A DNA stretch of 64,000 nt, from assembly GCA_963739645.1 (NCBI GenBank), contig CAVUBM010000074.1, positions 1 to 64,000 on the forward strand, given 5' to 3'. The DNA comes from JASHPR01 sp963739645. GTDB lineage: Bacteria; Actinomycetota; Actinomycetes; Streptosporangiales; Streptosporangiaceae. Positions 33,544-42,183 of the stretch are shown here, one piece after another. Every line of letters starts with the position of its first letter. The first letter of the stretch is position 1. The notes below the pieces were generated by a model, which did not search any database, was not told where the DNA came from, and saw only the letters and a list, made by a program, of their open reading frames with translations. The position numbers and the translations under genes were made by a program.

Positions 33544-34179
33544 TCACGGCTGGCCGTAGGCCGCGAGGAAGACAGCCACGGCGTCGTCGGCGCGGCGGTT
33601 GAGCTCGGCCGGAGTGAGCTCGTGGCCGGTGCCGAGGAACATGGCCCGGTCCAGCGGCAGGCCCAGGATCAGGAACGCGAGGTGGCTCGCGGCCAGGGAC
33701 GGATCGTCGACGCGCAGCAGCCCGCGGCCGGCGAGATCGCCCAGCTGGTCAGCCAGGGCGGCCATCACCCGTTCCGGAACCCGCTGGTAGTAGGTGCGGG
33801 CCAGGCCGGGAAACCGGCCCGCCTCGCTGATGATGAGCCGCCGCATCTGCAGCAGGCGGGGCTGCATGACCGTGGCGACGTACTGGTGGGCCAGCTCCTG
33901 CAGGCCTGCCCGCAGGTCAGCGGCGCCGGCCAGCACCCGCGGCAGTGCCTGGATAAACTCGTCGGCCCGGGCGGCGGCGGCCAGCACGATGTCGCTGAAC
34001 AGTTGCTCCTTGTCGGCGAAGTTCTTGTAGACGGTCTGCTTGGATACGGCGGCCAGGGCGGCGATCTCGTCCATGCTCGTGCCCTGGTACCCCTGGGCCA
34101 GGAACAGCCCGGCTGCTGCCTCCACGATCGCCCGCCGCTTGCGCGCCGACCGGCTCTCGTCCGGCGCTTCCTGGCTCAT
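33544..34179 (-). CDS. TetR-family repressor
   Basis: A 211-residue regulator. The HTH reads KRRAIVEAAAGLFLAQGYQG, TSMDEIAALAAVSKQTVYKN, FADKEQLF, and the C-terminal domain resembles the TetR_C AcrR-like type (LAHQYVATVMQPRLLQMRRL, IISEAGRFPGLARTYYQR). It is divergent from a YdeI-type gene. The 50-bp dyad between them is its likely operator, so it probably represses both genes. Confidence 0.9.
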   Translation of the reverse strand: MSQEAPDESRSARKRRAIVEAAAGLFLAQGYQGTSMDEIAALAAVSKQTVYKNFADKEQLFSDIVLAAAARADEFIQALPRVLAGAADLRAGLQELAHQYVATVMQPRLLQMRRLIISEAGRFPGLARTYYQRVPERVMAALADQLGDLAGRGLLRVDDPSLAASHLAFLILGLPLDRAMFLGTGHELTPAELNRRADDAVAVFLAAYGQP

Positions 34180-34210
34180 GTCGGCCTCCTCAGCGTTGCC
34201 CTGGCGCGAA

Positions 34211-34260
34211 TAGTACTGGACGGCTCAGTACTCTGCTGAGTACTGTACCGTCTAGTACTG
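34211..34260. promoter_or_regulatory. AGTACT-rich 50-bp dyad operator of the TetR divergon
   Basis: Four AGTACT hexamers occur in TAGTACTGGACGGCTCAGTA, CTCTGCTGAG and TACTGTACCGTCTAGTACTG. The whole stretch is an imperfect palindrome centred near 34236: TACT(G/A)GACGG appears once on each strand. Two TetR dimers could bind side by side. It lies between the TetR start and the YdeI-like gene. Confidence 0.7.
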
Positions 34261-34306
34261 GAAATGCCAGCATCACGAGGAGACGAGACCAGAGAGGGGA
34301 TGACCG

Positions 34307-34756
34307 ATGAAGTTCCGCGCTGTCGTCCAGCTCAACGGCAAGACCGCCACCGGGATCGCGGTCCCGCCCGAGGTGGTCGCCAACCTCGGGCGGGGCAAGA
34401 AGCCCCGGGTGCACGTCACGATCGGCGGCCATTCCTACCGCAGCAGCGTGGCGGTCATGGGCGGGACGTTCATGCTCCCGGTCAGCGCGGAGCACCGGGC
34501 TGCCGCCGGTGTCGCCGCGGGTGAGGAGGTTGATGTCGAGCTCACTGCGGACAACGAGCCTCGCGTGGTGGAGGTGCCGCCCGACCTCGCCAGCGCCCTG
34601 AACGAGGATCCCGCCGCCCGGCGCTCCTTCGGCCAGCTGTCCTACAGCCGTCAGCAGCGCTACGTCCTGGACGTGACCGGGGCCAAGACCCCGGAAACCC
34701 GGGCGCGGCGCGTCGCCAAGGCCGTCAGCGAACTGCGGCAGGTCCCTCAGCGCTAG
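34307..34756 (+). CDS. YdeI/OmpD-associated family protein (DUF1905)
   Basis: A 149-residue protein with an N-terminal DUF1905 beta barrel (MKFRAVVQLNGKTATGIAVP, PEVVANLGRGKKPRVHVTIG, GEEVDVELTADNEPRVVEVP) and a C-terminal bacteriocin-protection (OmdA-like) helical part (LSYSRQQRYVLDVTGAKTPE, TRARRVAKAVSEL). Members are linked to cationic-peptide or stress tolerance; exact action is unknown. ATG 34307 has AGGGGA upstream. Likely controlled by the divergent TetR gene through the AGTACT operator. Confidence 0.82.
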   Translation: MKFRAVVQLNGKTATGIAVPPEVVANLGRGKKPRVHVTIGGHSYRSSVAVMGGTFMLPVSAEHRAAAGVAAGEEVDVELTADNEPRVVEVPPDLASALNEDPAARRSFGQLSYSRQQRYVLDVTGAKTPETRARRVAKAVSELRQVPQR

Positions 34757-34887
34757 AGCCGCCGGCGGCCAGGTGCGCACGGTGGTGCCCGCCCTGAGTC
34801 ACTCCCACGCCCAAGCCACCGGCCCGTACGAACGGGGCGGCGCAAAAATGGGCTGCGCCGGGCGAGCGCAGCGGGCATGCTGCGGCC

Positions 34888-35880
34888 ATGGACGCCAGCG
34901 TCGCCGCCGTCGCCTGGCAGGACGACGGGTTCGTCGTCCTGCCCGGCTTCCTGCCCGCCAGCGAGCTGGTCCCGGCGGTCGCGGAACTCGGCCTGATGTT
35001 CCCCTCGGCGGACGGGTTCCATGACCGGGCCGACCCGAGGTGCGCCCGCTACCTCGGCGATGAGTTCGCCGGGATCGACAGCTTCCCGTTCGCCAGCGCC
35101 GAGGTCAGCCTGCTTGCCGTGCACGACCGGCTGGCCGACCTGGCCGAGACGCTGCTCGCGGACACCGACATCCGGATTTACTCGGCCGAGGCCTGGGCCA
35201 AGTACACCGGCGCGGCCGACTACGACCAGGCCCTGCACCGCGACTACCTCAACCACACCCTCCTGGTGCCCAGTCCCGCCTCCCGGCAGCTGGAGATGTT
35301 CGTCTACCTGGCCGACGTGCCCGACGATCTCGGCCCGCCCCACTTCGTCTCCAGAGCGCGCACCGCGGGCCTGCCGGCCACGCCGAACTGGTACCCGCGC
35401 ACCGACGGGGCCGCCAGCGAGGGCGGCTTCGTCTCCGTCCGGGGCCGCCCTGACCTGTACGAGGCGGAGGTGTCAGCCGCCGGGCCGGCGGGCACGGTGG
35501 TCGCGTTCGAGCCGGGCACGTTCCACCGGGGAACCGCCCTGACCGCGCCGCGGGCCGCGCGCTACACCATGCACCTCGGCTACCGCCCGGCCGCAGCGGA
35601 ATGGGGCCACCGCCACGCCTGGGCCGGCCGCAGCCACGACCCGGCCTGGTACCGGTTCGTCGCCCGGGCCACCGCCCGCCAGCTGCGGCTGTTCGGGTTC
35701 CCGCCCCCGGGCCACCCGTTCTGGACCCCGGAGACGGTGGCCGGGATGGGGCTGCGTTACCCGGACCGCGACTGGTCGGCCTGGCGCGCCACCGGCTGGA
35801 CAGGCCTGCCGCCAGCGGCTCAGGCCAGCGCGCCGCACCAAGGCCCAGGCCAGGGACATGATCCTCAGCCTGGGCCTTGA
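34888..35880 (+). CDS. Phytanoyl-CoA dioxygenase (PhyH)-family protein
   Basis: A 330-residue Fe(II)/2-oxoglutarate oxygenase. The metal HxD is in QALHRDYLNHTLLV, the distal His in GTFHRG, followed by Arg in RAARYTMHLGYRP for 2-oxoglutarate binding. N-terminal WQDDGFVVLPGFLPASELV is typical of PhyH. Bacterial members hydroxylate or halogen-modify small molecules; substrate unknown. The 3' end overlaps the tail of a minus-strand gene by 16 bp. Confidence 0.8.
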   Translation: MDASVAAVAWQDDGFVVLPGFLPASELVPAVAELGLMFPSADGFHDRADPRCARYLGDEFAGIDSFPFASAEVSLLAVHDRLADLAETLLADTDIRIYSAEAWAKYTGAADYDQALHRDYLNHTLLVPSPASRQLEMFVYLADVPDDLGPPHFVSRARTAGLPATPNWYPRTDGAASEGGFVSVRGRPDLYEAEVSAAGPAGTVVAFEPGTFHRGTALTAPRAARYTMHLGYRPAAAEWGHRHAWAGRSHDPAWYRFVARATARQLRLFGFPPPGHPFWTPETVAGMGLRYPDRDWSAWRATGWTGLPPAAQASAPHQGPGQGHDPQPGP

Positions 35881-36476
35881 TCGCCTCGGTGGGTCGCAGG
35901 GCGGGTTCGGCCGCCCGTGCACGAAGGCGTGGTGCGCACCAGGCCGATCGCGACGCGGCGGATCGGCTGCTGGTCGGGGGGATTGATCTGCACGCCGGCG
36001 CCGTGCGGGAGGGCTGAGACGTGGATGATCATGACCGGGAAGCCCCCGACGGTCCGACCGGTGAAGACCCGGTTGATCAGGGCCACGTTCACCGGGTAAC
36101 GCTGGCACGACCTGGGCGTCGTGCCGCCGAAGAACGTCACGGTGGCCGGGACGCCGTCGGCGCGGAGCCTGCGCTGCAGCCCGGCGGGGTCACGCAGCTG
36201 GCGCAGGGTGACCGAGACCGTGCCGTCGGCCTGCTTGACCACCGTCCAGGCCGCCAGCTGGGCACCGGTCGGACCGCTGGCCTGGTGATGGGCTGGTGTC
36301 AGCGCGGTCACGCCTACAGCCGCCCCGGCCGCCACGGCCAGCACCGCGGCCAGGACGGGAACCCAGCGCCGGGCGCGCACCGCGCGGCTGCGGTTCGCGA
36401 TCTGCTCTACCGGGGTGGCGGAACGAACGCCGGTGAAGGACTCCCGCACCGCCGTGATCAGTTCGCTGTCGTTCAT
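35865..36476 (-). CDS. Putative anti-sigma/membrane partner of the ECF sigma factor
   Basis: A 203-residue single-pass protein: cytosolic ELITAVRESFTGVRSATPVE, an Arg-rich stop, one membrane helix (VPVLAAVLAVAAGAAVGVTA), then an extracytoplasmic domain (GTVSVTLRQLRDPAGLQRRL, VPATVTFFGG) with two Cys and a Pro/Arg tail. The ATG overlaps the sigma-factor stop as ATGA. This gene order is typical of anti-sigma or signal-sensing partners of SigE-like factors. No ZAS zinc motif is present, so the mechanism is uncertain. Confidence 0.7.
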   Translation of the reverse strand: MNDSELITAVRESFTGVRSATPVEQIANRSRAVRARRWVPVLAAVLAVAAGAAVGVTALTPAHHQASGPTGAQLAAWTVVKQADGTVSVTLRQLRDPAGLQRRLRADGVPATVTFFGGTTPRSCQRYPVNVALINRVFTGRTVGGFPVMIIHVSALPHGAGVQINPPDQQPIRRVAIGLVRTTPSCTGGRTRPATHRGDQGPG

Positions 36477-36985
36477 GATGGGGTCTCCTGCTGTCGCATG
36501 GGCACGAGGTCATCGCGCAACGCGGCGATGGCCCGGGCCAGATGGGCCTTGACCGTGCTGGGCGCGATGCCGAGCACCTCGGCGGTGCGGTCGGTGTCCA
36601 GGTCGAGGAACAGCCGCAGCGCGATGACCTGCCGCTGCCGGCCGGGAAGCCGCAGCAGCGCCGCCATGATCGTGGGGTCGACCGGGCCGTCGGACACCGC
36701 GCTGGCCACGGGCAGGTCGGCGAGCACGCCTGGGTCCGGCACCGGTACCTCCCGGCGGCGCCGCCGCCACCGGGAGATGTTCGCGTTCAGCGCGGTGCGG
36801 ACCACCCACGCGGCGGGCGCCGGGTGCCTGCTGACCGTGCGCCACGACGCACAGGCACGGGTAAACGCCTCATCCACCAGATCCTGGGCCGTGTCCCGGT
36901 CACCGACGCTGACCAGGACCGTGCGCAGGCACTCATCCTTGAACCTGCGGTAGAACTCTGCAAAGTCCGGGCGTTGGGTTCCCAC
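36473..36985 (-). CDS. ECF-type RNA polymerase sigma factor
   Basis: A 170-residue sigma-70 family protein. Region 2: FAEFYRRFKDECLRTVLVSV, GDRDTAQDLVDEAFTRACAS, WRTVSRHPAPAAWVVRTALN. Region 4: LLRLPGRQRQVIALRLFLDL, DTDRTAEVLGIAPSTVKAHL. GTG 36985 is the start. It directs polymerase to a small regulon, probably including its own promoter, and is coupled to the membrane gene downstream. Confidence 0.88.
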   Translation of the reverse strand: MGTQRPDFAEFYRRFKDECLRTVLVSVGDRDTAQDLVDEAFTRACASWRTVSRHPAPAAWVVRTALNANISRWRRRRREVPVPDPGVLADLPVASAVSDGPVDPTIMAALLRLPGRQRQVIALRLFLDLDTDRTAEVLGIAPSTVKAHLARAIAALRDDLVPMRQQETPS

Positions 36986-37096
36986 ACCCGTTCAACGCAC
37001 AACCGCCCACTGAGGACTACCTGGGCCGGGCCCGTGTCCGGCCTGACCAGGTGGCAGCCCGCGCGCCGGGGCCATGCGTACGACGGGAGCAGGCCA

Positions 37097-37744
37097 GTGG
37101 CCGGAGACAGATCACCCGGAGGCAGCCCTCACCGCCCGGCGCTGGTCACCGCGGCGCTGCGGCTGGTCACGGCCTCCGTCTGCTTCGGCGTGCTGTCCGG
37201 GGCCGCCGCCGTGAGCACCGGGTTGCGTGATCACAGCCTGGGCGTCTTCGCGGTCGGTCTCGGGGTGCTGGCCGACGTCACCGGATCGGCGGTTCTGGTC
37301 TGGCGGTTCCGGGCCGAGCGGCGGCATCCGGCGCGGTCCGGGACGGCGGAGACCCGCGCGGCGATCGTCGTGGCGGTCGCCCTGGCGCTGATCAGCGCCG
37401 TGCTGATCACCGGGTCCGCCGCCGCGCTGGCCAGCGGATCACGGCCGGGAACCTCCGGCCTGACCCTGGGCGCCGCGGGCGTCTCGTTCGTCGTCCTGGC
37501 CCCCCTGGCCCTGGCTAAATACCGTCTGGGCGGCCGCATGGGCAGCCGCGCGCTTCAGGGCGACGGTGTTCTCAGCGGTGTCGGCGCGGCCACCAGCCTG
37601 TTCGCGCTCGCCGCCCTGTTGCTCGACGGCGCATTCGGCTGGTGGTGGGCTGACCGGGTCACGGCCCTGATCGTCGCGGCTGCCGCCGCGGCCGAGGCGT
37701 GGCACACCGCACCGAGGCGGCGGCCTGGTCCTGGGGTCAGCTAG
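37097..37744 (+). CDS. CDF-type cation-efflux-like membrane protein
   Basis: A 215-residue protein with six likely membrane segments. Features of this short actinobacterial CDF group: FAVGLGVLADVTGSAVLVWR, RAAIVVAVALALISAVLIT, LGAAGVSFVVLAPLALAKYR, GSRALQGDGVLSGVGAATSL and GWWWADRVTALIVAAAAAAE. The paired acidic residues in helices II and V (ADVTGS and DGVLSG/ADRV) fit metal sites, although the HxxxD pattern of classic CDFs is reduced. The C-terminal cytosolic domain is missing, as in this subfamily. GTG 37097 follows GGGAG. Confidence 0.72.
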   Translation: MAGDRSPGGSPHRPALVTAALRLVTASVCFGVLSGAAAVSTGLRDHSLGVFAVGLGVLADVTGSAVLVWRFRAERRHPARSGTAETRAAIVVAVALALISAVLITGSAAALASGSRPGTSGLTLGAAGVSFVVLAPLALAKYRLGGRMGSRALQGDGVLSGVGAATSLFALAALLLDGAFGWWWADRVTALIVAAAAAAEAWHTAPRRRPGPGVS

Positions 37745-37883
37745 TGGCAGCTGCCCGAGAACTTTTGGCCCGCGTCCCTGGCCCGGAAACCGCGGCCAGG
37801 CCGGCGATCCAGGTCACAGGCCCCAGCTGGGGCAGATGGATAGATCTTTTGCTCGATCTGCTATCGAATATAGTGATCTTTGA

Positions 37884-38555
37884 ATGAATTCGCCTACCAA
37901 GCGGCGCTACTCTTCGCCGCTGCGAGAAGAGAGCGCCCGGCGGACGGGTGAGCTCATCCTGGCCGCTGCCCAAGATCTCTTCGTTGCCCAAGGGTACGTG
38001 CAGACGACGATCGAGCAGATCGCGGAGCGCGCCGGGGTGTCCCGGCCGACGGTGTTCGCCAACGCAGGCAGCAAGCGTGAGCTGCTCAAGCGGCTGCGGG
38101 ATCTGGCCCTGGCGGGCGATGACGATCCGATGCCCGTGATCGAGCGGCCCTGGTACCAGGAGGCCCTCACCGAGCGCGACCCGGCCACGTCGGTCCGGCT
38201 GCACGCCAGGAACCTGAGCCGCATCTACCAGCGCTACGCGCCGCTGGATGAGGTTGTGCACCACGCGGCGGCGACCGACCCCGAGCTCGGGGACTTCTGG
38301 CAGACCGCCGAGACCCAGCGCCGCTACGGGGCGCAGGCCTTCATCGAAGCGCTGACCGACAAGGGCCCGCTGCGGCCGGGGCTGGACCGCGACGCGGCCG
38401 TCGACGTGCTGTGGGTGGTCGGAGCGTCGGATCCGTACCGGCGTCTGGTGGCCGAGTCTGGCTGGACGCCAGAGCGCTACGAGCAGTGGCTCGGCGACAC
38501 GCTGTGCGACATGCTGCTTCCGCCTGCCCAGAAGGGACGGGAGGGACGGGGTTGA
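37884..38555 (+). CDS. TetR-family transcriptional regulator
   Basis: A 223-residue regulator with HTH RRTGELILAAAQDLFVAQGY, VQTTIEQIAERAGVSRPTVF, ANAGSKRELLKRLRDL and a ligand-binding C-terminal domain. The 45 bp before the ATG are A/T-rich, with GATCTTTTGCTCGATC repeats that could be its own operator. The neighbours are a CDF-like gene upstream and a SnoaL-like gene downstream, either of which may be a target. Confidence 0.88.
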   Translation: MNSPTKRRYSSPLREESARRTGELILAAAQDLFVAQGYVQTTIEQIAERAGVSRPTVFANAGSKRELLKRLRDLALAGDDDPMPVIERPWYQEALTERDPATSVRLHARNLSRIYQRYAPLDEVVHHAAATDPELGDFWQTAETQRRYGAQAFIEALTDKGPLRPGLDRDAAVDVLWVVGASDPYRRLVAESGWTPERYEQWLGDTLCDMLLPPAQKGREGRG

Positions 38556-38620
38556 CCCAAGCGGCCGAAAGTGTTTACTGTTGCAGTATTCGTTAGGTGG
38601 TCAGTAAAGCTCACAAGGCC

Positions 38621-38713
38621 CGGTGACCCTGTTCCGGGGGGATAGGGATCTGCGAGACCGGCGGCTCCGATGGTCGCACTCCGCCGGGGCAGATCCCTAG
38701 GGCAGGGTCACCG
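38621..38713. promoter_or_regulatory. Nested three-arm hairpin upstream of the SnoaL-like gene
   Basis: Three pairs nest inside one another: CGGTGACCCTG (38621-38631) with CAGGGTCACCG (38703-38713), TAGGGATCTG (38643) with CAGATCCCTA (38690), and CCGGCGG (38658) with CCGCCGG (38681). All pairs are exact. It may be a structured RNA leader or a terminator of the TetR gene; no U-tract follows. Confidence 0.65.
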
Positions 38714-38763
38714 CGCAAGCAAAGTGCGGCCAGTGCTGATACGGGGGGACGGGGATCAGCTTG

Positions 38764-39204
38764 ATGGCTGACAACGCGCCGGTGATGGAAATCGAGCTCG
38801 CGATGGCCATGGAACAGGCCCATGCGGCGGTGGCCTCGATGCGGAGCGGAGATCCCGAGCCCTACATCAGGTGCTGGACGTCCTCGGATGACGCGACTCT
38901 GTTTGGAGCCTGGGGCGCGACCGAGAAAGGGCACAAGGCCGTCACCGATACCTGCCGCTGGCTTGGGAGCCGTTACGCGAACGGCACCGGGCCGGTCGGA
39001 GTTGAGCAGGCCGTGGTCGCCTCGAGCGATGACCTCGCCTACACGGTCGGGTTCGAGCGGGGCCCGGTGAGCGTCGACGGCGGTCCCACGCGGGAGATGG
39101 CCATGCGGGTGACCCACATCTACCGGCGCATCGACGGCGGCTGGAAGCTGGTCCACAGGCACGCCGACTTCCCGCTCCCTGACCACCGGATTCTCGCGCT
39201 CTAA
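38764..39204 (+). CDS. SnoaL/NTF2-like protein
   Basis: A 146-residue cone-shaped NTF2-fold protein. The layout AMEQAHAAVASMRSGDPEPY, then WTSSDDATLFGAWGATEKGH, VTHIYRRIDGGWKLVHRHAD is that of DUF4440/SnoaL-like ketosteroid-isomerase relatives. A His-Arg-His near the end may line the pocket. Function unknown. ATG 38764 is preceded by a long strong hairpin rather than a standard promoter. Confidence 0.72.
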   Translation: MADNAPVMEIELAMAMEQAHAAVASMRSGDPEPYIRCWTSSDDATLFGAWGATEKGHKAVTDTCRWLGSRYANGTGPVGVEQAVVASSDDLAYTVGFERGPVSVDGGPTREMAMRVTHIYRRIDGGWKLVHRHADFPLPDHRILAL

Positions 39205-39294
39205 TGCCCGGGGGGCGACCCCCGGACCCCGCACGCCATCCCCCGCCCACCTCCCCATTCCTCTTCACGGGCAAGCCGGCCGTCGCGGCCAGCG

Positions 39295-40722
39295 TTAGCG
39301 GCGCGGGCGCTGGCCCGCGGGCGGGCTCTCGAGCAGGGTCCACGGGGGCCTGGCCTCATCGCCGAGTCCATGTCCCGGGTCCTGCGCCCGCGGCCGCTGC
39401 CGCCCGGACGCGCTCCGGTGACGGCGCACCCGTCCGGGCGGGCGGACCGGCGGGCCGAGTTCAACGGTGATCGCCGCGCCGCCGGAGGTGGACGGGCCGA
39501 CGGTGAGGGTGCCGCCCGAGTTCTCGGCGATCCGCCGCGCGATATCCAGGCCCAGCCCGGAGGAGCCGCCGCTGGACAGGCCGCGCTGGGTCGGGTTCCC
39601 GGCCGGGAAGCCGGGCCCGTCGTCGGCGACCAGCAGCCAGGCGCCGCCGCCCGGCCGCCGGCTGAGCCTGATGCTGAAGGCCAGGCCGTCAGGGGTGTGC
39701 GAGAACACGTTCTCCAGCAGGATGTCCGTGCACGCGGCCAGGTCCTCCGCGCTGGCCCGCACCATCACCGGCCCGGCGGCGATGTCCACCATCATCGGGC
39801 GGTCCTGGTCCTCGGCCAGGGGCTGCCAGAACGCCGCCCGCTCGCCGACCACATCCGACGCGTCGCACAGCACACCCGAGCCCTCGCCGGTCGGCCGCCT
39901 GGCCTCACGGATGATCTCGGTGACCGTCCGCTCCACGATGTTCACGTCGGCCAGAACCTGCGCCATCTCGGCCTCGTCCCGCAGCGACTCGGCGTCGATC
40001 CGCAACGCGGTGAGCGGGGTGCGCAGCCGGTGGGACAGGTCGGCGACCGTCTCCCGCTCGTGGGCGAGCAGGTCGCCGATCCGCGCGGCCAGCCGGTTCA
40101 GGCCCGCCCCGGCCCGGCGGACCTCGGGCGGCCCGGCCACCGTGGCGCGGGCGGTCAGGTCCCCGGTCGCCAGGCGGTCAGAGACCTGGGCGACCGCGGT
40201 CAGCGGGCGGACCAGGGACCGGGCCAGCTGATCGGCGACGGCCACGCTGAGCACGAGCAGCCCGAGGCCGACGCCGCCGAGCAGCAGCCAGGCCCGGTCC
40301 ACCCCGTGCCGCAGGGTCGCGTTGGGCACGAATGTGCGGATCACCGCGGTGCCGGCAGGCAGGCCCTGGACCGCGACCAGGACTTCTACCCCGGCGGGCG
40401 TGGGCGTGGTGAAACTGCGTCCCTGGCTGGCCAGCCGGACCCCGGCTGACCGGGGCGCCGGGCTGCCCATCTCCTGCCCTCCGGGCAGGAACACGGTCAG
40501 CGGGGTGCCCTTGTTCTCGGCGTTCACCTGGTCGACCGCCAGCTTGAGGTTGTTGCTGTCGAGGGTGGCCGCTAGCGGGGCCATGAACTGGGCTTGGATG
40601 GTGGCCGTGCTGACCGCCCGGTCGGCCGCGAACGAGCGCAGCACCAGCGCCAGCGGCACCAGGAAGGAGACCAGCACCAGCGAGCTGGTCGCGACGACGA
40701 GCAGGATGATGCGGAGCCTCAT
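39295..40722 (-). CDS. Sensor histidine kinase
   Basis: A 475-residue kinase. Two membrane helices (IILLVVATSSLVLVSFLVPL and WLLLGGVGLGLLVLSVAVA) bracket an extracytoplasmic sensor of about 115 residues. HAMP follows (ARSLVRPLTAVAQVSDRLAT), then the His box VADLSHRLRTPLTALRID, the N box DILLENVFSHTPDG, and G boxes VADDGPGFPAG and GGSSGLGLDIARRIAENSGG. The C-terminal 70 residues are Arg/Pro-rich and probably disordered. The start overlaps the response-regulator stop as ATGA. Phosphorylates the OmpR-type partner. Confidence 0.88.
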   Translation of the reverse strand: MRLRIILLVVATSSLVLVSFLVPLALVLRSFAADRAVSTATIQAQFMAPLAATLDSNNLKLAVDQVNAENKGTPLTVFLPGGQEMGSPAPRSAGVRLASQGRSFTTPTPAGVEVLVAVQGLPAGTAVIRTFVPNATLRHGVDRAWLLLGGVGLGLLVLSVAVADQLARSLVRPLTAVAQVSDRLATGDLTARATVAGPPEVRRAGAGLNRLAARIGDLLAHERETVADLSHRLRTPLTALRIDAESLRDEAEMAQVLADVNIVERTVTEIIREARRPTGEGSGVLCDASDVVGERAAFWQPLAEDQDRPMMVDIAAGPVMVRASAEDLAACTDILLENVFSHTPDGLAFSIRLSRRPGGGAWLLVADDGPGFPAGNPTQRGLSSGGSSGLGLDIARRIAENSGGTLTVGPSTSGGAAITVELGPPVRPPGRVRRHRSASGRQRPRAQDPGHGLGDEARPPWTLLESPPAGQRPRR

Positions 40723-41405
40723 GTCGGGCTGCTGAGCTTGATCCCGACTCCCCGGACCGTGTGCAGGTACCGCGGGTGCTGTGCGGTTTCCCCGAGCTTC
40801 CTGCGCAGCCAGGAGACGTGGACGTCGACGGTCTTGTCCGCGCCCCCGTAGGGCATGCGCCAGACGTGGGTGAGCAGGTCCCGCCGCGTGACCACCTGCC
40901 CGGCGTGAAGGGCCAGGTAGTGCAGCAGCTCGAACTCGCGCCGGCTGAGGTCCAGCTGGGTCCCGTCCAGCGAGGCCTCGCGTCCGCTGGGATCCATCCG
41001 CAGGCCGCCGACTTCGAGCTCGGTCGTGCCCGGTGGCGGGGTTTGCGCGGAGCGCCGCAGCACGGCGCGGATTCTCGCCTCGATCTGGCCCGCGCCGAAT
41101 GGCTTGATGACGTAGTCGTCGGCGCCCGCATCCAGAACCCGGATGATCTCGGATTCGTTGTCGCGGGCGGTGATCACCATCACCGGGATGGAGCTGACCG
41201 CGCGCATCATGCGCAGCGCCTCGTAGCCGCTGAGATCGGGCAGGCCAAGGTCGAGCAGGACCAGGTCAGGAGGGGTGTCGAGGATGTACTGCAGGGCCGC
41301 CATCGCGCCCGGCATGCTCGTGACGGCGTGGCCGCGCTCGGTCAATGCCCTGATCAGCGCCGCCCGGATGGCGGCGTCGTCCTCTACCAGCAGAAGCTGG
41401 GCCAT
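40719..41405 (-). CDS. OmpR-family response regulator
   Basis: A 228-residue regulator. Receiver: acidic pocket LLLVEDDAAIRAALIRAL, phospho-Asp in LVLLDLGLPDLSGYEALRMM, Thr in VMVITARDNESE, Lys in DDYVIKPFGAGQIEARIR. DNA-binding domain: LDLSRREFELLHYLALHAGQ and DKTVDVHVSWLRRKLGETAQ. It is cotranscribed with the kinase. The adjacent divergent secreted-protein gene 125 bp away is a likely target. Confidence 0.9.
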   Translation of the reverse strand: MAQLLLVEDDAAIRAALIRALTERGHAVTSMPGAMAALQYILDTPPDLVLLDLGLPDLSGYEALRMMRAVSSIPVMVITARDNESEIIRVLDAGADDYVIKPFGAGQIEARIRAVLRRSAQTPPPGTTELEVGGLRMDPSGREASLDGTQLDLSRREFELLHYLALHAGQVVTRRDLLTHVWRMPYGGADKTVDVHVSWLRRKLGETAQHPRYLHTVRGVGIKLSSPT

Positions 41406-41529
41406 ATCGCGACCGTATCTTTAAAGTTCCTTTACCTGCCCCATGATCCGGACTATTGCCGAAGGAGCCGAGGTGTCCCTTGAGGTGAGCTTTACCCGCC
41501 CTTAAGGTCTGTTCCGCGAGCCTCGGTTT

Positions 41530-42129
41530 ATGCGAAAGCGCGTATTCATCGGTGTCGGCGCCTGGGTAGTTGGAGCAGGCGTCGCGACCGGCGGTAGCCT
41601 CCTGGCGGTGTCCCTGCTCGGACAGGGCATCACCTCGTCCCCAAGCGAGCAACTGTCCGGTTCGGCGGTGAACAACGCGCTCGCTAGCGGCACGTCCGCG
41701 ACGCCGGCGGGGGCGGGCCCATCGGCCAGCCCCCGCGGCGCAAAGTCCAGCTCCAAGCCCAGGGCCGCCGCGCCCGGCTCACGGTCCACCGCTGTTCCCG
41801 CTTCGGCCGGCAGCACCGTGCTCACCTCATCAGGCGGCACGGTGGTCGCCAGCTGTCTGTCCGCGGGCGCGTTCCTGCGATCCTGGAGCCCGGCGCAAGG
41901 ATTCCAGGTCAGCTCGTCGATCCGCGGGCCGGCCGCTACCGCACAGGTGCAGTTCGAGTCCTCCACGCAGGAAGTGACCATGGTCGTGTCCTGCTCAGGC
42001 GGGGTGCCCTCCGCCACCACCCAGGCCGAGCTCTCTGGCGAGGGCGGCGGTGGTGGCGGTAACTCCGGTCCCGGCGGCGGTGGTGGCGGCAACTCCGGTC
42101 CCGGCGGCGGGGGCGGCGGGGACGGCTGA
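41530..42129 (+). CDS. Secreted Ser/Gly-rich protein linked to a two-component system
   Basis: A 199-residue exported protein. N-terminal membrane/signal segment (VFIGVGAWVVGAGVATGGSL), a Pro/Ser/Ala-rich linker, then a compact domain with TVVASCLSAGAFLRSWSPAQ, GFQVSSSIRGPAATAQVQFE and VTMVVSC. The two Cys may pair. The tail is near-perfect GGGGGGNSGP tandem repeats. I recall similar RSWSPAQG proteins beside two-component systems in actinobacteria, often labelled septum formation initiator; no evidence supports that role here. It is divergent from the kinase/regulator pair. Confidence 0.68.
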   Translation: MRKRVFIGVGAWVVGAGVATGGSLLAVSLLGQGITSSPSEQLSGSAVNNALASGTSATPAGAGPSASPRGAKSSSKPRAAAPGSRSTAVPASAGSTVLTSSGGTVVASCLSAGAFLRSWSPAQGFQVSSSIRGPAATAQVQFESSTQEVTMVVSCSGGVPSATTQAELSGEGGGGGGNSGPGGGGGGNSGPGGGGGGDG

Positions 42130-42183
42130 GCGGCTCGGCCGCGCCGTGGTCAGAGCCGTGATCAGCCGTGGTCAGAGCTGTGA

